Of a stretch of 64,000 bases of DNA, positions 21,415 through 32,403 are shown one piece after another (the first letter of the stretch is position 1; every line of letters starts with the position of its first letter). The notes beneath the pieces were generated by a model. The model did no database searches. It was not told the DNA's origin and saw only the letters and a program-made list of their open reading frames with translations. A program made the translations under genes and the position numbers. The stretch spans positions 7,202,001-7,266,000 of the forward strand of contig CM065296.1 of NCBI GenBank assembly GCA_032871835.1. The letters run 5' to 3'. The stretch is from Dipteronia dyeriana (taxonomy: Eukaryota > Streptophyta > Magnoliopsida > Sapindales > Sapindaceae).

Positions 21415-22175
21415 GTGTATCATTGTGTTACCTTTTCGGGGATCTATAAATACAAGCATTTCTTTTCCTTTTTGCTTCAAGCACTTATAAACATTCAAAA
21501 GAAAATTTCAGAGAGTGCATTAATAGTGTCACCTTCAACTAAACGATTCGCAAACATTTGTGTGTTTGGTGGCACCAATTATGGGAAATACAGAGAGTTT
21601 GTTGATGCTACAACTCATCTTTGTAAGGTTTTGGCTGAGCAAAAAATACACCTAGTGTATGGAGGAGGTAACTTGGGATTAATGGGGTGTGTTTCACGAG
21701 CTACACGAGACAGAGGTAGACAAGTTCTGGGTATTGTCCCAAAACCTATGGCCGCAACATACATCATCGGAAAGACAAACGGCGAAGAGCTAATTGTTTC
21801 AGGTATGCCTGAAAGATTGATTGCTATGTTACATCATGCCGATGCGTTTATAGCTTTGCCAGGTGGTTTTGGAACCTTAGAAGAAATATTTACAATGGCA
21901 TCCTGGCGCAACTACACATCCATGAGAAACCCATCGGTTTGTTGAATGTTAATAAATTTTATGATGGTTTGCTTTCATTTCTTGATCATGCTCAGAAAAA
22001 TTATTACATTCCACATTCAATCCGAAAAATCTTTATCTCTGCTTCAAGTCCTCATGAGCTGATTGACCAGTTACAAGCTTTTAATTATGAGTCAAATCTC
22101 TCAACCTCCAAAATAGATTGGTCCATTGATGAAGAGAACAAGAAACGCAGAATTGATCTGAATCTCAGTTTGTGA
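21415..22175 (+). pseudogene. LOG-like cytokinin riboside 5'-monophosphate phosphoribohydrolase, frameshifted
   Basis: LOG enzymes release active cytokinin bases from their riboside monophosphates. Conserved blocks appear in order: ANICVFGGTNYGKY, HLVYGGGNLGLMG, VLGIVPKPM, GMPERLIAMLHHADAFIALP, then PGGFGTLEE, which matches the family motif PGGxGTxxE. One missing base near 21907 shifts the frame at the W-A-Q-L position. The second frame (21939-22175) supplies LLNVNKFYDGLLSFLDHA and the C-terminus to a TGA. There is no in-frame ATG ahead of the core; the frame opens after TAG at 21412. No introns interrupt the core, whereas typical plant LOG genes have several. It lies in sense between Athila-like LTRs. 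The family call is firm; the subfamily is not. Confidence 0.85.
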
Positions 22176-23392
22176 TTGTCCCATGGTTTTTATGCATTTT
22201 ATTTTCCTTTATTTTGTATTTCTTTTGTTGTTTTACAGGATTTTGTTGTCTTTCAAGTTATTCAGGTGATATCTTCTAAACCTTAACTTTTTCTAAATAC
22301 ATTGGGGACAATGTCTCGTTCTGGTTGAGGGAAGGAATAGTTGATTCAATAACTTTTGATTTTCAAAAAAAAAAACTTACTTCTGACTATTTTTTTTTAT
22401 AAATATGGCCTAGTAAAGAGATCTTTTAGATACTTCTGAGATGCATCTTTGTTGTTATGATGCATTTTTTTCCTCTCTTCTGACTATTCAAATTTATAAA
22501 CTCTTCATTGTAATATCATTGACTAATCCTTTTGTTCATTAAGTCATCTTGAAAAAAAAATTGAACTATTCTGGACACACACGCACATTGACACGTGATT
22601 ATGTGCAGTAAGTTGAGATTTTTCGATATTTAGTTCTGAAACATCATTCAAAGGTAACAACCGAAGGTAGTGGTCTTGTTTAAAAAAATATATAGTAATA
22701 ATAATAATAATAATTTTGTGTGTTGTGACCAAAACTGTTACTTAGTAGCCGGGCATCATGCCTCAATAAGCATAGAGTGTTCGCGTAAAACGGTGGAGTC
22801 TGGATAAGAATAAAGTGCAGTTTTGTAGCTTATTTAACTCGAGCAATTAATTCTGATGGGTGCTTCAACACTTAATGCCCTAAGACCAACTGGTTTGGGA
22901 GTCATTGACCCAAAGCTCGTTACACGGGTTAAAGAGAAAGCTTAGGGGAATTGTACTATTAAAAAAAACATCTGCAATCCGAGTAATTAAGCCTGTAGAA
23001 GTGTTTTAACACTTAATGCCCTAAAGCCAGCTGGATTGGGAGTCATTGTCCTAAAGCTCGCTACATGGATTAAAGATGGAATGCTTGTTTCCAATTTTGT
23101 TATATTAAAAAAAAAACAAAAAATAAATAAATAAAACTAATGTCTAAGGAAGAAGCCCTGATGAGATTTCGGAATGAAAATGTTGCTTGATTTCAATTGA
23201 ATCTCATAGTTATTGTGTTGATCTTTATTAAGCACAAGAAAGTTTGATTGATAACTCAATTGATGACTGGTTGTCAAAGGGTGATAAAAGAGGTATGGGA
23301 GAGTTTGTCTATTTGGTAGTTTAGAGATTTGAATTTGAGTTTTTACTATTTTCGCTTTAGTTGCTAGGGGCTAGCAATAAGCTGGTTGGGGG
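22176..23392 (+). other. 3' internal region of the Athila-like element
   Basis: No ORF. CATTGGGGACAATG at about 22300 and two diverged copies of a block of about 130 bases with CTTAATGCCCTAA..CCA.CTGG.TTGGGAGTCATTG (22860-22940 and 23005-23085) are usual in this part of such elements. The tract CTGGTTGGGGG at 23382-23392 is the likely plus-strand primer. A short (ATA)n run is at about 22695. Confidence 0.7.
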
Positions 23393-24904
23393 TGTGATTA
23401 ACACTGAAAATTGTATGTTTACTAAGGGATAATATCATCATTTTACACTTCCAATATAATTAATTCCCTAATTTAGACATAATTTCGTTCGCTCGCTTAA
23501 ATAAATGTGTTGTGTAGTAATCAGTGTATTTTTCTTTGTATTCGAGAGGTAATTCGATCAATTCAGAATTATGGAGAAGTCAGATGGTAAAACAAACATC
23601 GTTTTCAAGTTTAGGACGTCAAAAACCTTAGGAAGGTCACGAAGGGCATTTTTATAATTTTGACTATTCACTGTTTCACTGTTGACTTTTCACTGTTCAC
23701 AATTGACTTTCACTGTTCACAATTGACTTTCACTGTTCACAATTGACTTTCACTGTTCACAGTTGACTTTCATTGTTCCTGATGACGTGGCACATTACTA
23801 TCGGACCAAACTGTGAGTGCACCGTACACGCGGCTGCAGAGAATCACATTCTAGAAGTCGGTGCACTGTTCATAGTTGACTTTCTAGAAGATTATTGACC
23901 GATGACGTGACACAATTCTATTGGCCCGAGTTGTGAGTGCATCGTACACATGCTGCAGATAATCATATTATAGAAGCCGGTGCACTATTCACTATTGACT
24001 TTCAAGGATGCGTTTACTGTTCACTGTCACTGTTCATTATTCACTATTCACCGATGACGTGGCGAAATCGGGACGCTCCATTCTAAATTCATTCGATGGT
24101 CAATTTTCATCCGTATTTTGTATAAATAGGGGACCTCTCCTCCCCTAATTTACACATTCTGAATCCAAATCTGATATTAGACTTGTGAAATTCTCTCTCT
24201 TTTGTTCTCAAATTCTCAGTTTAAATAAAATAGTTATTTTCTAGTTAAATTATGTCTGACTAATTTTATATAACTGGGGCCAAAGGTGATACTTTTGGTA
24301 TGGAAAATATGATACAATTATGGTAAGTTTATTATTTTTTTGCTTTATCTCCTCTGATCTTTGTGGAGTTTTTAACTCACTATAGTCAGACAGATATTGT
24401 CTAGCACAGTGAGTACTCTTACCCATATTTATCAGAGCGTGGTTTTTCCCTTCTGATCTTTGTGGAGTTTTTGACTCACTGTAGACAGACAGATGTTGTC
24501 TAGCACATTGGGTACTTTTACCCACATCTATCAGATAGTGGTTTATCCCCTTTGATCTTTGTGGAGTTTTAACTCATTGTAGACAGACAGATGTTGTCTA
24601 ACACGGTGAGTACTTTTACCCATATCTATCAGAGAGTGGTCAGTGGAGTGTAATACCCTTCCATTAATATGGACTAAATATTAATTATTTGATCATATTC
24701 AAATTACCAACAGTGGATCCCTTAGCCCCAGTTTTAATTTTAATTGATTTACATTTTATAACAAGCTTAGTAATTAATCTAGATTATTAATTCTACAAGG
24801 ACAAGTGAACAACATCCCTATGGTTCGACCCTGGTCTTACCGATTAATTTATTACTTTGACACTCTTATAATTGGGAGTAGGAACACTTCTTTAGGACGT
24901 GTCA
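23393..24904 (+). repeat. 3' LTR of the Athila-like element
   Basis: This is 1512 bases from TGTGATTAACACTG to GGACGTGTCA (TG...CA), preceded by a purine tract. The last 810 bases match the partial 5' LTR. Confidence 0.85.
23660..24055 (+). repeat. CACTGTTCAC..TTGACTTT repeats in LTR U3
   Basis: Four or five adjacent copies of a unit of about 23 bases (CACTGTTCACAATTGACTTT) lie at 23680-23775, and looser copies continue to 24055. ATGACGTGGC with an ACGT core recurs at 23782, 23900 and 24053. This lies where an LTR promoter would carry enhancer repeats. Confidence 0.75.
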
Positions 24905-25560
24905 CTCCTCTCCTCTCCTCTCCTCTCCCCGATCTCTCTCTCTCTCTCCCCATCGATTATGTGCCGGTGAATCGTCGTGGGCATCTTCGAGAAGGCCGGT
25001 GAATCATCACTGGCCTCCTCTCACTCTCACCGAACCTCTCTTTCTATCTCCTCGCACCTCTCTCTCCTCTTTTTCTATCTCTTTCCCGCATCTCTCTCTT
25101 GTGCGACATCGTCGGCTTGCCGATGTGCCTTCGCCTAGGCTTCACGACCATCCAGCAGCGCCGTCAAGCTCCCCATCCGCCGGTGATTTGATCTGCAGGA
25201 AAAAAGGGAAGAAAACGAAAAACCTAAAAACTCACAACATTTCAAGTTTTAACATTTTAAGTTTTAACATTTCAATTTAGTCACGATTTCAAGTTTCAAC
25301 ATTTCAGTTTCAACATTTTAATTTAGTCAAGATTTCAAGTTTCGAGATAAAACGAAAAACCTAGAAACCCATAACATATCAAGTTTGAAAATTTCAATTT
25401 AATCAAGATTTCAAGTTTCAATATTTATTTTAGTCAAGATTTCAAGATTTCAAGTTTCAAGTTTTTAGTTGTGATTTCAAGTTTGGTTTTAGATTTTAGT
25501 CATGATTTCAAATTTGGTTCCAGATTTTAGTGATGATTTTAAGTTTGTAGAAATATTTTT
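24905..25560. repeat. CT-rich tract and ATTTCAAGTTT repeats
   Basis: 24905-25130 is rich in CTCCT and CTCTCT runs. 25230-25530 has about ten loose copies of a unit near 30 bases containing ATTTCAAGTTTCAACATTT. The short plus-strand ORFs at 24805-25280 are low-complexity and unconvincing. Confidence 0.6.
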
Positions 25561-26707
25561 ATAATTTATAGACATACAATGAATTTATTTTTAAAAAGAA
25601 ATAGTTATTAATTAATAAAGTTTCAAACGTGGTTACTAACGAAAGTTTAGGGGCGTTCAATGTCGTTTTTGAGAGCTCTATTTTCGTTTTTTGAGTTTAA
25701 AAAATATAGAAAACCTGTCTGGTATAGGATTTTTTTTTTTTTTAACATTGAAAACTATTTTCTGGTTTAAAGCATAAAAAGTCGTGCACATAAAAAACAA
25801 CAATAAATCATTCTCTCATTTTTGTTCTTGTTTTTTATGGACCCACCATTTATTATTACTTTTCTTTAAAAACTTTTATTATTATTAGGGTTATTAGCTC
25901 CCGTTTGAATTATACGTGTCGTTATATACTGCTTTTCAAATTTTCTTCTTAACATTAAACCTTATGAACTTTTATTTATTAGTAAAATCAAATAGAAGGT
26001 TGATGGATATTAAAAGAAAATTACACGTATACACTCTGAATATATAAATAATTGTATTAAAATTGAAAAAATATAATAATATCACATAAACACCCTTCGA
26101 TTCATTGACTAATATCCAAAATAATAAAATAATAAAATTAATAATATTACTTAAAAAAACATTTTTAAAATCTCAGTCATCCATCTCATAAATGGATTGT
26201 GTAGAAAAATTTATTAAAACAAATTCAAAAAAAAAAAAATATTTTTTAATAGATTAATTGAATTTCAATTACAAATAATAATAATAATAATACAAATTAA
26301 ACGAATTGTTTTTTTTAATGAACATCAACGCTATCTTCATAAATATGTCTAAACACTCATCGGTAGTCGTTATCGTCGTCGTCGTCGTCATCATTATTAT
26401 TATTAGTATTATCGTTATTGTCATTGTTATTGTTATCGTTATTGTTTTTGTTGTTGTTATTATTATTATTCGGTAATTAGTTAATGAATTAAAGAGTGTT
26501 TGTCTGATATTATTATATGTTTCTAGTTTTAATATAATTATTTATATAATTAGGGTATATAAATGTAATTTTTTTCTTTACCAATAAATGAAAATCAAAG
26601 AGATTTAATGTCACAACAAATATTAAGTGACAACATCAGATTTCGTGTATAATTCAAGACACCGGTCCTATTAACCCTTCTTATTATTATTAGACAAGCT
26701 TTCCGAG
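25561..26707. other. AT-rich spacer with microsatellites
   Basis: No gene seen. 26367-26475 is an interrupted trinucleotide tract of TCG, ATT, GTT and TTA units. A T-run occurs at about 25730. Confidence 0.6.
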
Positions 26708-26990
26708 TTAAAAGTAATCAGAAGGAAAATGCCCAGTAATGACATTCGATCTAAGACTCAAAATCTTGGTGTTTGGTGGAATCTGACCTGTGAATCCAAC
26801 ACCAGGCAATCTGAGAGCTACAATACGCGACCCATCTTGGCTGCATTCACTCCAGTCCAGTTGAGAGAGAGAGAGAGAGAGAGAGTGGAAAATTGTTGAC
26901 AAAATCAAGCAAAGCATGCTTGTCTTCAACTGGGTCTGCGTTGACAAAGCTTCCATTTTTACTCCCTCTGCAACCACAAGCGAAAAACAA
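26708..26990 (-). pseudogene. LRR receptor-like kinase N-terminal fragment
   Basis: Read on the minus strand, one frame gives NADPVEDKHALLDFVNNFP and another gives DGSRIVALRLPGVGFTGQIP followed by LSLRSNVITGHFPSDYF. These are the N-terminal cap and first leucine-rich repeat of plant LRR receptor-like kinases that begin with a DK.ALLDF segment. The usual WNES..C..WTGV bridge is missing, and an expanded CT/GA run (about 26862-26884) sits at the break. No transmembrane or kinase part follows; a stop comes at 26708. It is a truncated fragment. Confidence 0.7.
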
Positions 26991-27009
26991 GTTGTTTTCG
27001 CCAGTCTCT

Positions 27010-27325
27010 CGAGTCTAGTACTGCCCATTTGTGTGTGGTCTTTTACTCGGTTTTTGGTGTGATTCTCGAAGATATTACAAACTTGGCTGCAAATCTGGGT
27101 AACATTCCAATCAATCATATTCCACGAGTGGCGAATTTTATAGCGCATGGCCTTGCCAAGAATGCTCTGGTGGTAAACGAAGACAAATGTTGTATAGAGG
27201 ATTTCCCCCTCGGCCCCTTGATATGTTTTGGCTGATATGCCTTTGATGCACGTGTAATTTTCTTTTGTCTGTTGTTTTGTGTTTGCCTTCTTTATGTCAA
27301 AAAAAGAAAAAGAAAATAATAACAA
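27010..27325 (+). mobile_element. LINE 3' end with RNase H remnant
   Basis: The open frame 27029-27235 reads NIPINHIPRVANFIAHGLAK, the conserved last RNase H motif of plant L1-type elements, then SE-like acidic tail and LICFG before TGA. The 3' UTR ends in an A-rich tail (TCAAAAAAAGAAAAAGAAAAT, 27298-27318). The 5' part is truncated, as is usual for LINEs. It lies directly beside the receptor-kinase fragment. Confidence 0.7.
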
Positions 27326-28560
27326 TTTTCTTTCAATTTTATATAAAATCATAATTTATAATTTATCTATTAACAAATAATAGAAATGTGAATGATATCT
27401 TCATGGTGAATGATACGATATTAACAATTCATGTTTCATGTATTTGAAAAAAAAAAATCGGATAAAAAAAAAGTTTTTCTATTGTTGTTATACTTACCGT
27501 ATTCATTGATATTAATATTGATAAATTCAATTATATATATTGAAATATACAAGAAGGATTAGAGAACACAAGATTTGATACGATTTTTCAATTATTCGAT
27601 TTATGAAATATGAATGGTTTAGATTTAATAAATTGATTTCTTTTTTATTTCATTCCCCTTTATCATTAATTTCTTTTATTTTCTCGTCTCACCTGAATTC
27701 ACTTTCCTAATTGAAAGTCCTCTCTCTTAAGTTTTATTTTTCCTCTTCCGGCTAATTATCTCCTCTCTTAAATGATCAATTTTATATATAAAAAATGTAA
27801 AGTCTCTATTAAAATTTTGTACTTCAATTCTTCTAATCATTTTTGTCAATTTATTACATCACAATTTCAATATGAATTCACATGGTCTAATTGTCCACGA
27901 CCTTGATAGGAATTAAACTAGATTTACAATAATTCAAAGCAATCAAATAGTTCTAAAAAGTAATAAAACTAAACAAAAAGTGTTATTTAACTTTATAACA
28001 TTACAAAATTATGTCGGAGTTCATAAAGCTATGAACCCTTCCCTCAAATTTTTATTTATTTATTTTAAAAATTCTTCTTTTAAGAGAAAAAGGAATAAGA
28101 GAAAATTAACAGCGAATAAGAGAAAAAAAAATAACACTTTTTGTTTAGTTTTATTACTTTTTATATTTTCATTTTTTAGATATCGTTTTCAATAATTACT
28201 CCTAATATTTTCAAACTCGAAAAATATAAAAATCAATTTCTTAAAATCAATCGAAAACAATAAAACTAAAGACTGAAACTGAAAACGTTATCGAACGGCC
28301 CTTTAATGTTTTCGATGACTATTTTGGTTTTCCCTCTTTAAAAAAATAAACAATTGGTGCGAACCCAAACAGTAGCTAATGATACGTGAAGCGAAACGAC
28401 GTCGTAGAAGTCTTCGTCTTTGTCGTTGTATTTTCTCTGGTCAGTCTGAACATTATTATATTTAAATAAATTCGAGTTTGATTAGCTTCATAGTAGGTCC
28501 CGTCTCCAAGCACCATATCCTCTCAAAGCACCATATCCTCTCAAGTAGAGTGCGACTTTT
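27326..28560. other. AT-rich spacer upstream of the membrane-protein gene
   Basis: No coding sequence seen other than the MITE at 27955-28162. ACGACGTCGT at about 28397 is a palindrome with an ACGT core. ATTATATTTAAATAAA at about 28454 could be a TATA region, about 130 bases before the start codon. Both are weak promoter guesses. Confidence 0.4.
27955..28162. mobile_element. 208-base MITE with 34-base perfect inverted ends
   Basis: AAAAAGTAATAAAACTAAAC and the following 14 bases at 27955-27988 recur exactly as the reverse complement at 28129-28162. The interior is AT-rich and non-coding. Flanks give no clear target duplication. Confidence 0.75.
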
Positions 28561-28581
28561 CTCTTTAAATTTCTCTCTGTA

Positions 28582-30071
28582 ATGGCAACTCCATCATCGT
28601 CGTCGTCAGCAAAAGGATGGATGAGCAATATTACGTCGATAGCAGCTCGCGTTTATTTCTTTTTAATTCTTCTTCAGATCCCACTTTTCCGGTATAATTC
28701 TCAAAATAACACTATTTCATTCAATCAATTACTGTTTTTCTGCATCTGGGTTGCTTTTATTTTTCTTTTTTGTTCGCGTTGCAGCTTCTGGGTCTCATAG
28801 CTAATTTTAAATTTTCGATGCACTTTTTTTATTATTATCATTCAAACTTTGTTTATCGTCATTTTCTAGCATCTGGGTATCGTAAAACGAAAGTCTAGAA
28901 GTCAAATTTGATGCTAATAATTACTGAATGCGAACTGCCACTTCATTTAGAGTTGTTTGCAAGCTGATATAGGAATATTGAGCTTGTGGATATAAATCGT
29001 AAATTAATTTATTGATAATCCTGAAGATCGGTGGACTTGATGATGCGTAATTGCCAATTGGTAATTTGGTTGCATGAAATTTGAAATGTTTGGTTGTTTT
29101 TATAGTTGATGAGGTTAGTGATGGTTGAAAGTGATCTTGGTAACTCGAAAGCTGATGTCTCGATCATTTTTTGTGTCGAATTTTAAGCTTTCCTTCACTT
29201 TATGTGCTTTGTTTTGGGTTTTGGCTGGCATATAAGTTTGTTGTTTCGGTTTTGTTACTTCTGAACAGTACTGTAATTGAATAGGAATGTATAGGGTGCT
29301 GTAGTTTGGTCATTCATTAATAAAGGTACACAATAGAGGTATAAAAGTCCGAATTTTTCTTCATATTGAGATAGTGCAAGCTTCTTGAATAAAGAGTTAG
29401 TTTCTTTGATCATTGAACACCCATACCGATGAAAGATTGCATAGAAGCTGAATGACTGCTCTGCATTACTTTTTATCAGAGTTGGATTTGAATGAGCTAC
29501 GATTTTAAATTTGATTTATTATATTAATCATGTTGAATCTGTAATCATGTTGAATCTTATTGAAGTTATCAGTGGCCTGTCAATTTTATTATGCTGGACT
29601 TACTGCACCACTGCCTCTAATATTGGATAAGTGAGATGTTCTGTGACAAATGTGTAATGCATGAAAAAGAGATTCTATAGTTCAGATAGACATTACTATT
29701 TTCGTATGCTGCTGTGCTCATTAGAAATACATAATTTCATGATGAACATACTGAAGTCTATGCATCGTTTCTTTAACTTGTATTTTTTTTTACAGGGTTC
29801 CATGCAGATCTGGCATGTGTTCAACACCCATCCACGTCACGTCCTCCCAGTTGATTGCAAGTGATATCTTTCCTGTTGCTGCAGTGAAGGCCCTTCTCTA
29901 CCCTGGAGCCATCATGAATGGCCTTATCACCAACATGACTGTCCCTAGCTGGGAAAACTTGTTAAGCACGTATAACCTGACCAGTATAAAGGAAGCCTCT
30001 GCAGTGACTGATCTCCATCGCTTAGAGGTTCCGTCTTTCTACTTCCCATCTTCACCATTGATTCAGTAACC

Positions 30072-30102
<31 letters not shown>

Positions 30103-30739
30103 AATCTGCTGTGCTGGCCAACTTCAACGCTTTTTCTTTTTGTACAATTTCTTGATTTGTAAATCTTTCAAAACCATGAATCCTATCTGAGTAGCTTAGG
30201 GAACCACGGCTAGTTGACTCTCCTTGTGCATGTCGATCTTGTTTCCATTGAAGAAATTGGGAGATTAAGTAGATAACACCAGATTAACCTAAATCCCATA
30301 ATCATGTTTAGTGAGTATAGAAGACTGGTGATTGCTAGGTTCAGTTTTTGTCAAAATCTTGATATATATTTTACTTGGTTTTTTCAGTTTTGACTCCCGT
30401 TTCAATTTATTTCTGATCTAGATATTACGGTTTGTGTACCAGGTTCTTGCCGGAAGCTACTTCTCTGTGGCGGGAGCACTTGTGGGTATTCTAAAGCCTG
30501 GGAGGATGGGTATGTTTGGGACACTTTTGATACTTTGGGGCCTTGTCAAGGAAGGGATCCTCGGAAAGCCAGAGAACACGGATCCTACTAAAGCTGTTTA
30601 TGTGTACCCAACAATGATCATCGCTGTGATATGTGCCTTCTCCGCGGTCAAGTATGATCTGAAGAAGATTGCAAGAAGTGCACCAGCTCGACCCATTGCG
30701 AAACCTATGACAAGTTCTTCAAAATCTAAACTGAAATGA
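28582..30739 (+). CDS. Uncharacterised plant membrane protein, three exons
   Basis: The inferred exons are 28582-28691, 29796-30027 and 30443-30739, giving 639 coding bases and 212 residues. Both introns have GT-AG ends and all junctions keep the frame: cg|g gives Arg37, and gag|gtt joins Glu to Val. Start: ATG at 28582 after a CT-rich leader. Residues 24-36 form a hydrophobic segment (VYFFLILLQIPLF). After a Cys-containing loop (PCRSGMC) and a hydrophilic central part come hydrophobic runs in AGSYFSVAGALVGIL, MGMFGTLLILWGLV and YPTMIIAVICAFSAV. The tail is basic (KKIARSAPARP..SKSKLK). I infer about four membrane spans. I do not recognise a named family or function. It is the only intact gene here, with no stops and ordinary splice sites. 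Confidence 0.88.
30075..30102 (+). repeat. (TATG)n microsatellite in intron 2
   Basis: About six TATG units lie just after exon 2 of the membrane-protein gene. It is probably length-variable and of no evident function. Confidence 0.8.
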
Positions 30740-31547
30740 GTTCAAATGTAATACTTCTGATTCAGCGACTCATTTTTTGTTAAATTTTCATAGTTACCGA
30801 GTTTGAAACTTGTATGCCTTACGTTGAAATTGCGCTTGAAATTTGTAATTTACTTTTAAGAATTTTTTCTTATTCTATCAGATGTCGTTTGATAACCAGA
30901 TTTTACCATTCTCAAGCGAAAATGCTATGGCTTGTCGCTCATAAATGAAAAGAAACGTGAAATATTATCAAGACGTGTTTGTAAGTGAAGATGTGCCTCC
31001 TAATTAGCATCACCTCAGCCGAAATCAGAATGAATACGAAAGATGGTATTAAAATCTGTTCTATAATAGTTACTTCAATTTCATCAGTCATCACTCGATG
31101 GAGTTACATTTTACGAAGAATTTCACAGGATTATGCCATCTGTGATTGAGACTAAAAACCTGTCATAGACTACAAGCATTTTTTACAGAATTATGTGAGA
31201 AGGCTCAACGCCAAAGGAAAAGTTAAATGTTATCCATGGCTCTCGTCCAGGAAGGGTTCTCTGTTTTCAGACTTGTACCTGCTTCTCTTAAAGATGGATC
31301 TTAGCATTTAGCAAGCAGAAAGCATGTGTGCCATTGCAGTTCTAGAATATTAGACAAATTATGTTCTGATTTTTTTCGGAACAAATCTTTATATAACAAA
31401 TAATAAACAAAATAGTGAATCAGAAACAAACTGCATTGAAATGAATGACATCAAGTAAACTTACCAAGCACATGCTTGGATTCGACTTCCATACGAATAG
31501 AGTGATTATTTATCTATAAGGTCATTGTCTTCTGCGATAGCTTTTGA
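30740..31547. other. 3' flank of the membrane-protein gene
   Basis: No ORF. T-rich sequence after the stop (TTTTTTGTTAAATTTTC at about 30772) probably includes the 3' UTR. I could not fix a poly(A) site. Confidence 0.4.
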
Positions 31548-31779
31548 TCAAAGACCGATCCCATGTACAAAAAATGTATTTCCTCGATATCTCAATGGCC
31601 TACCTGCAGCACCCACAGACCATAGGTGGCCTTGAAACTCCAAAACCCCCTTCAGGCCTGCAGCCTCCCATACAAACTTGAACAGGCCAGGAGCCCTGTC
31701 CAATTGCTGTACCCCACTCCAAACCATCTTTTCGTCGTCTGATGTCAAAATTCTTCCCATACACAAGGAAAACCTATCC
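31548..31779 (-). pseudogene. C-terminal piece of a split plant gene
   Basis: The minus-strand frame reads LCMGRILTSDDEKMVWSGV, then LDRAPGLFKFVWEAAGLKG, ending with a TGA at 31548. It continues the 39970-40953 sequence. If the copia element and one TATCC copy are removed, the frame runs from RSGED directly into RFSLCMGRILTSDD without a shift. Sequences ending this way are, to my memory, a conserved plant family of unknown role; I cannot name it. Confidence 0.75.
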
Positions 31780-32403
31780 CGTGAATAATATTCGATATAA
31801 ACAAAACGAATTCAGATTACCGTTCACCATCGAAAATCCGAATTCCAACGGAAACAGGGATCGAACACCTGGAACTGAGTCATCGGTCGGAGGACGATCA
31901 CATCATCGGAAAATCCCCTCTGATCACAATGCATGTTACCCACACTTTGATTATAGATGGGAGAAAATTCTATAGGTTTTCTCCACATCTCTCTTGTGTT
32001 TTTATTCTCTGTATTTTGTGTTCTCTGTTGAACACATGCACACATGCATTCTCTTGCACACACATATGCCTTTGCATTACACAACACACACAAGTTTTTT
32101 TTTTTTTTTTTTACAGACAATGATTTCCCATACACATATATAATGCTTAGACACAGCCACACACACATTCACGTTATTATGTGTGTCTTGTTATGTGTCT
32201 CTTAATCAGTCTCTAACACTGATGTATATATATAGCATAAAACTGCTCATTGGGCTTGTGTTTGGGCTTTGCATATATGTCATAGGTATGTGCTTGAGCT
32301 TGGGTTTTGATTACATGGATTTTGGGTTCTCCATGTATTACTTGTGTTCTTGGCCCACTTAGATGTATAATGGGTCTCCAACCCATACCCAAATATACTA
32401 ACA
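31780..32403 (-). repeat. 3' LTR of the copia element (32-40 kb)
   Basis: This is 624 bases, almost identical to 39345-39969. Its first plus-strand base is C where TG is expected (CGTGAATAAT against TGTGAATAAT), a point change at the terminal dinucleotide. Confidence 0.92.

Larger units (their letters stand above)
18645..24904 (+). mobile_element. Athila-like Ty3/gypsy element with non-retroviral interior
   Basis: A partial 5' LTR (18645-19452) and a full 3' LTR (23393-24904) share one orientation. A gypsy primer-binding site and gag fragment lie at the left end, and a purine tract (CTGGTTGGGGG) precedes the 3' LTR. The interior is only 3.9 kb and has no protease, RT or integrase. In their place are an unrecognised Cys-rich ORF and a LOG-like phosphoribohydrolase. 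The region after LOG has the CATTGGGGACAATG motif and CTTAATGCCCTAA repeats usual near the 3' end of such elements. The element could move only with enzymes from elsewhere. Confidence 0.8.

Noticed and set aside
24999..25280. Pro/Ser-rich plus-strand ORF after the Athila-like LTR
   Set aside because: Low-complexity CT-rich sequence followed by ATTTCAAGTTT repeats; no family resemblance.
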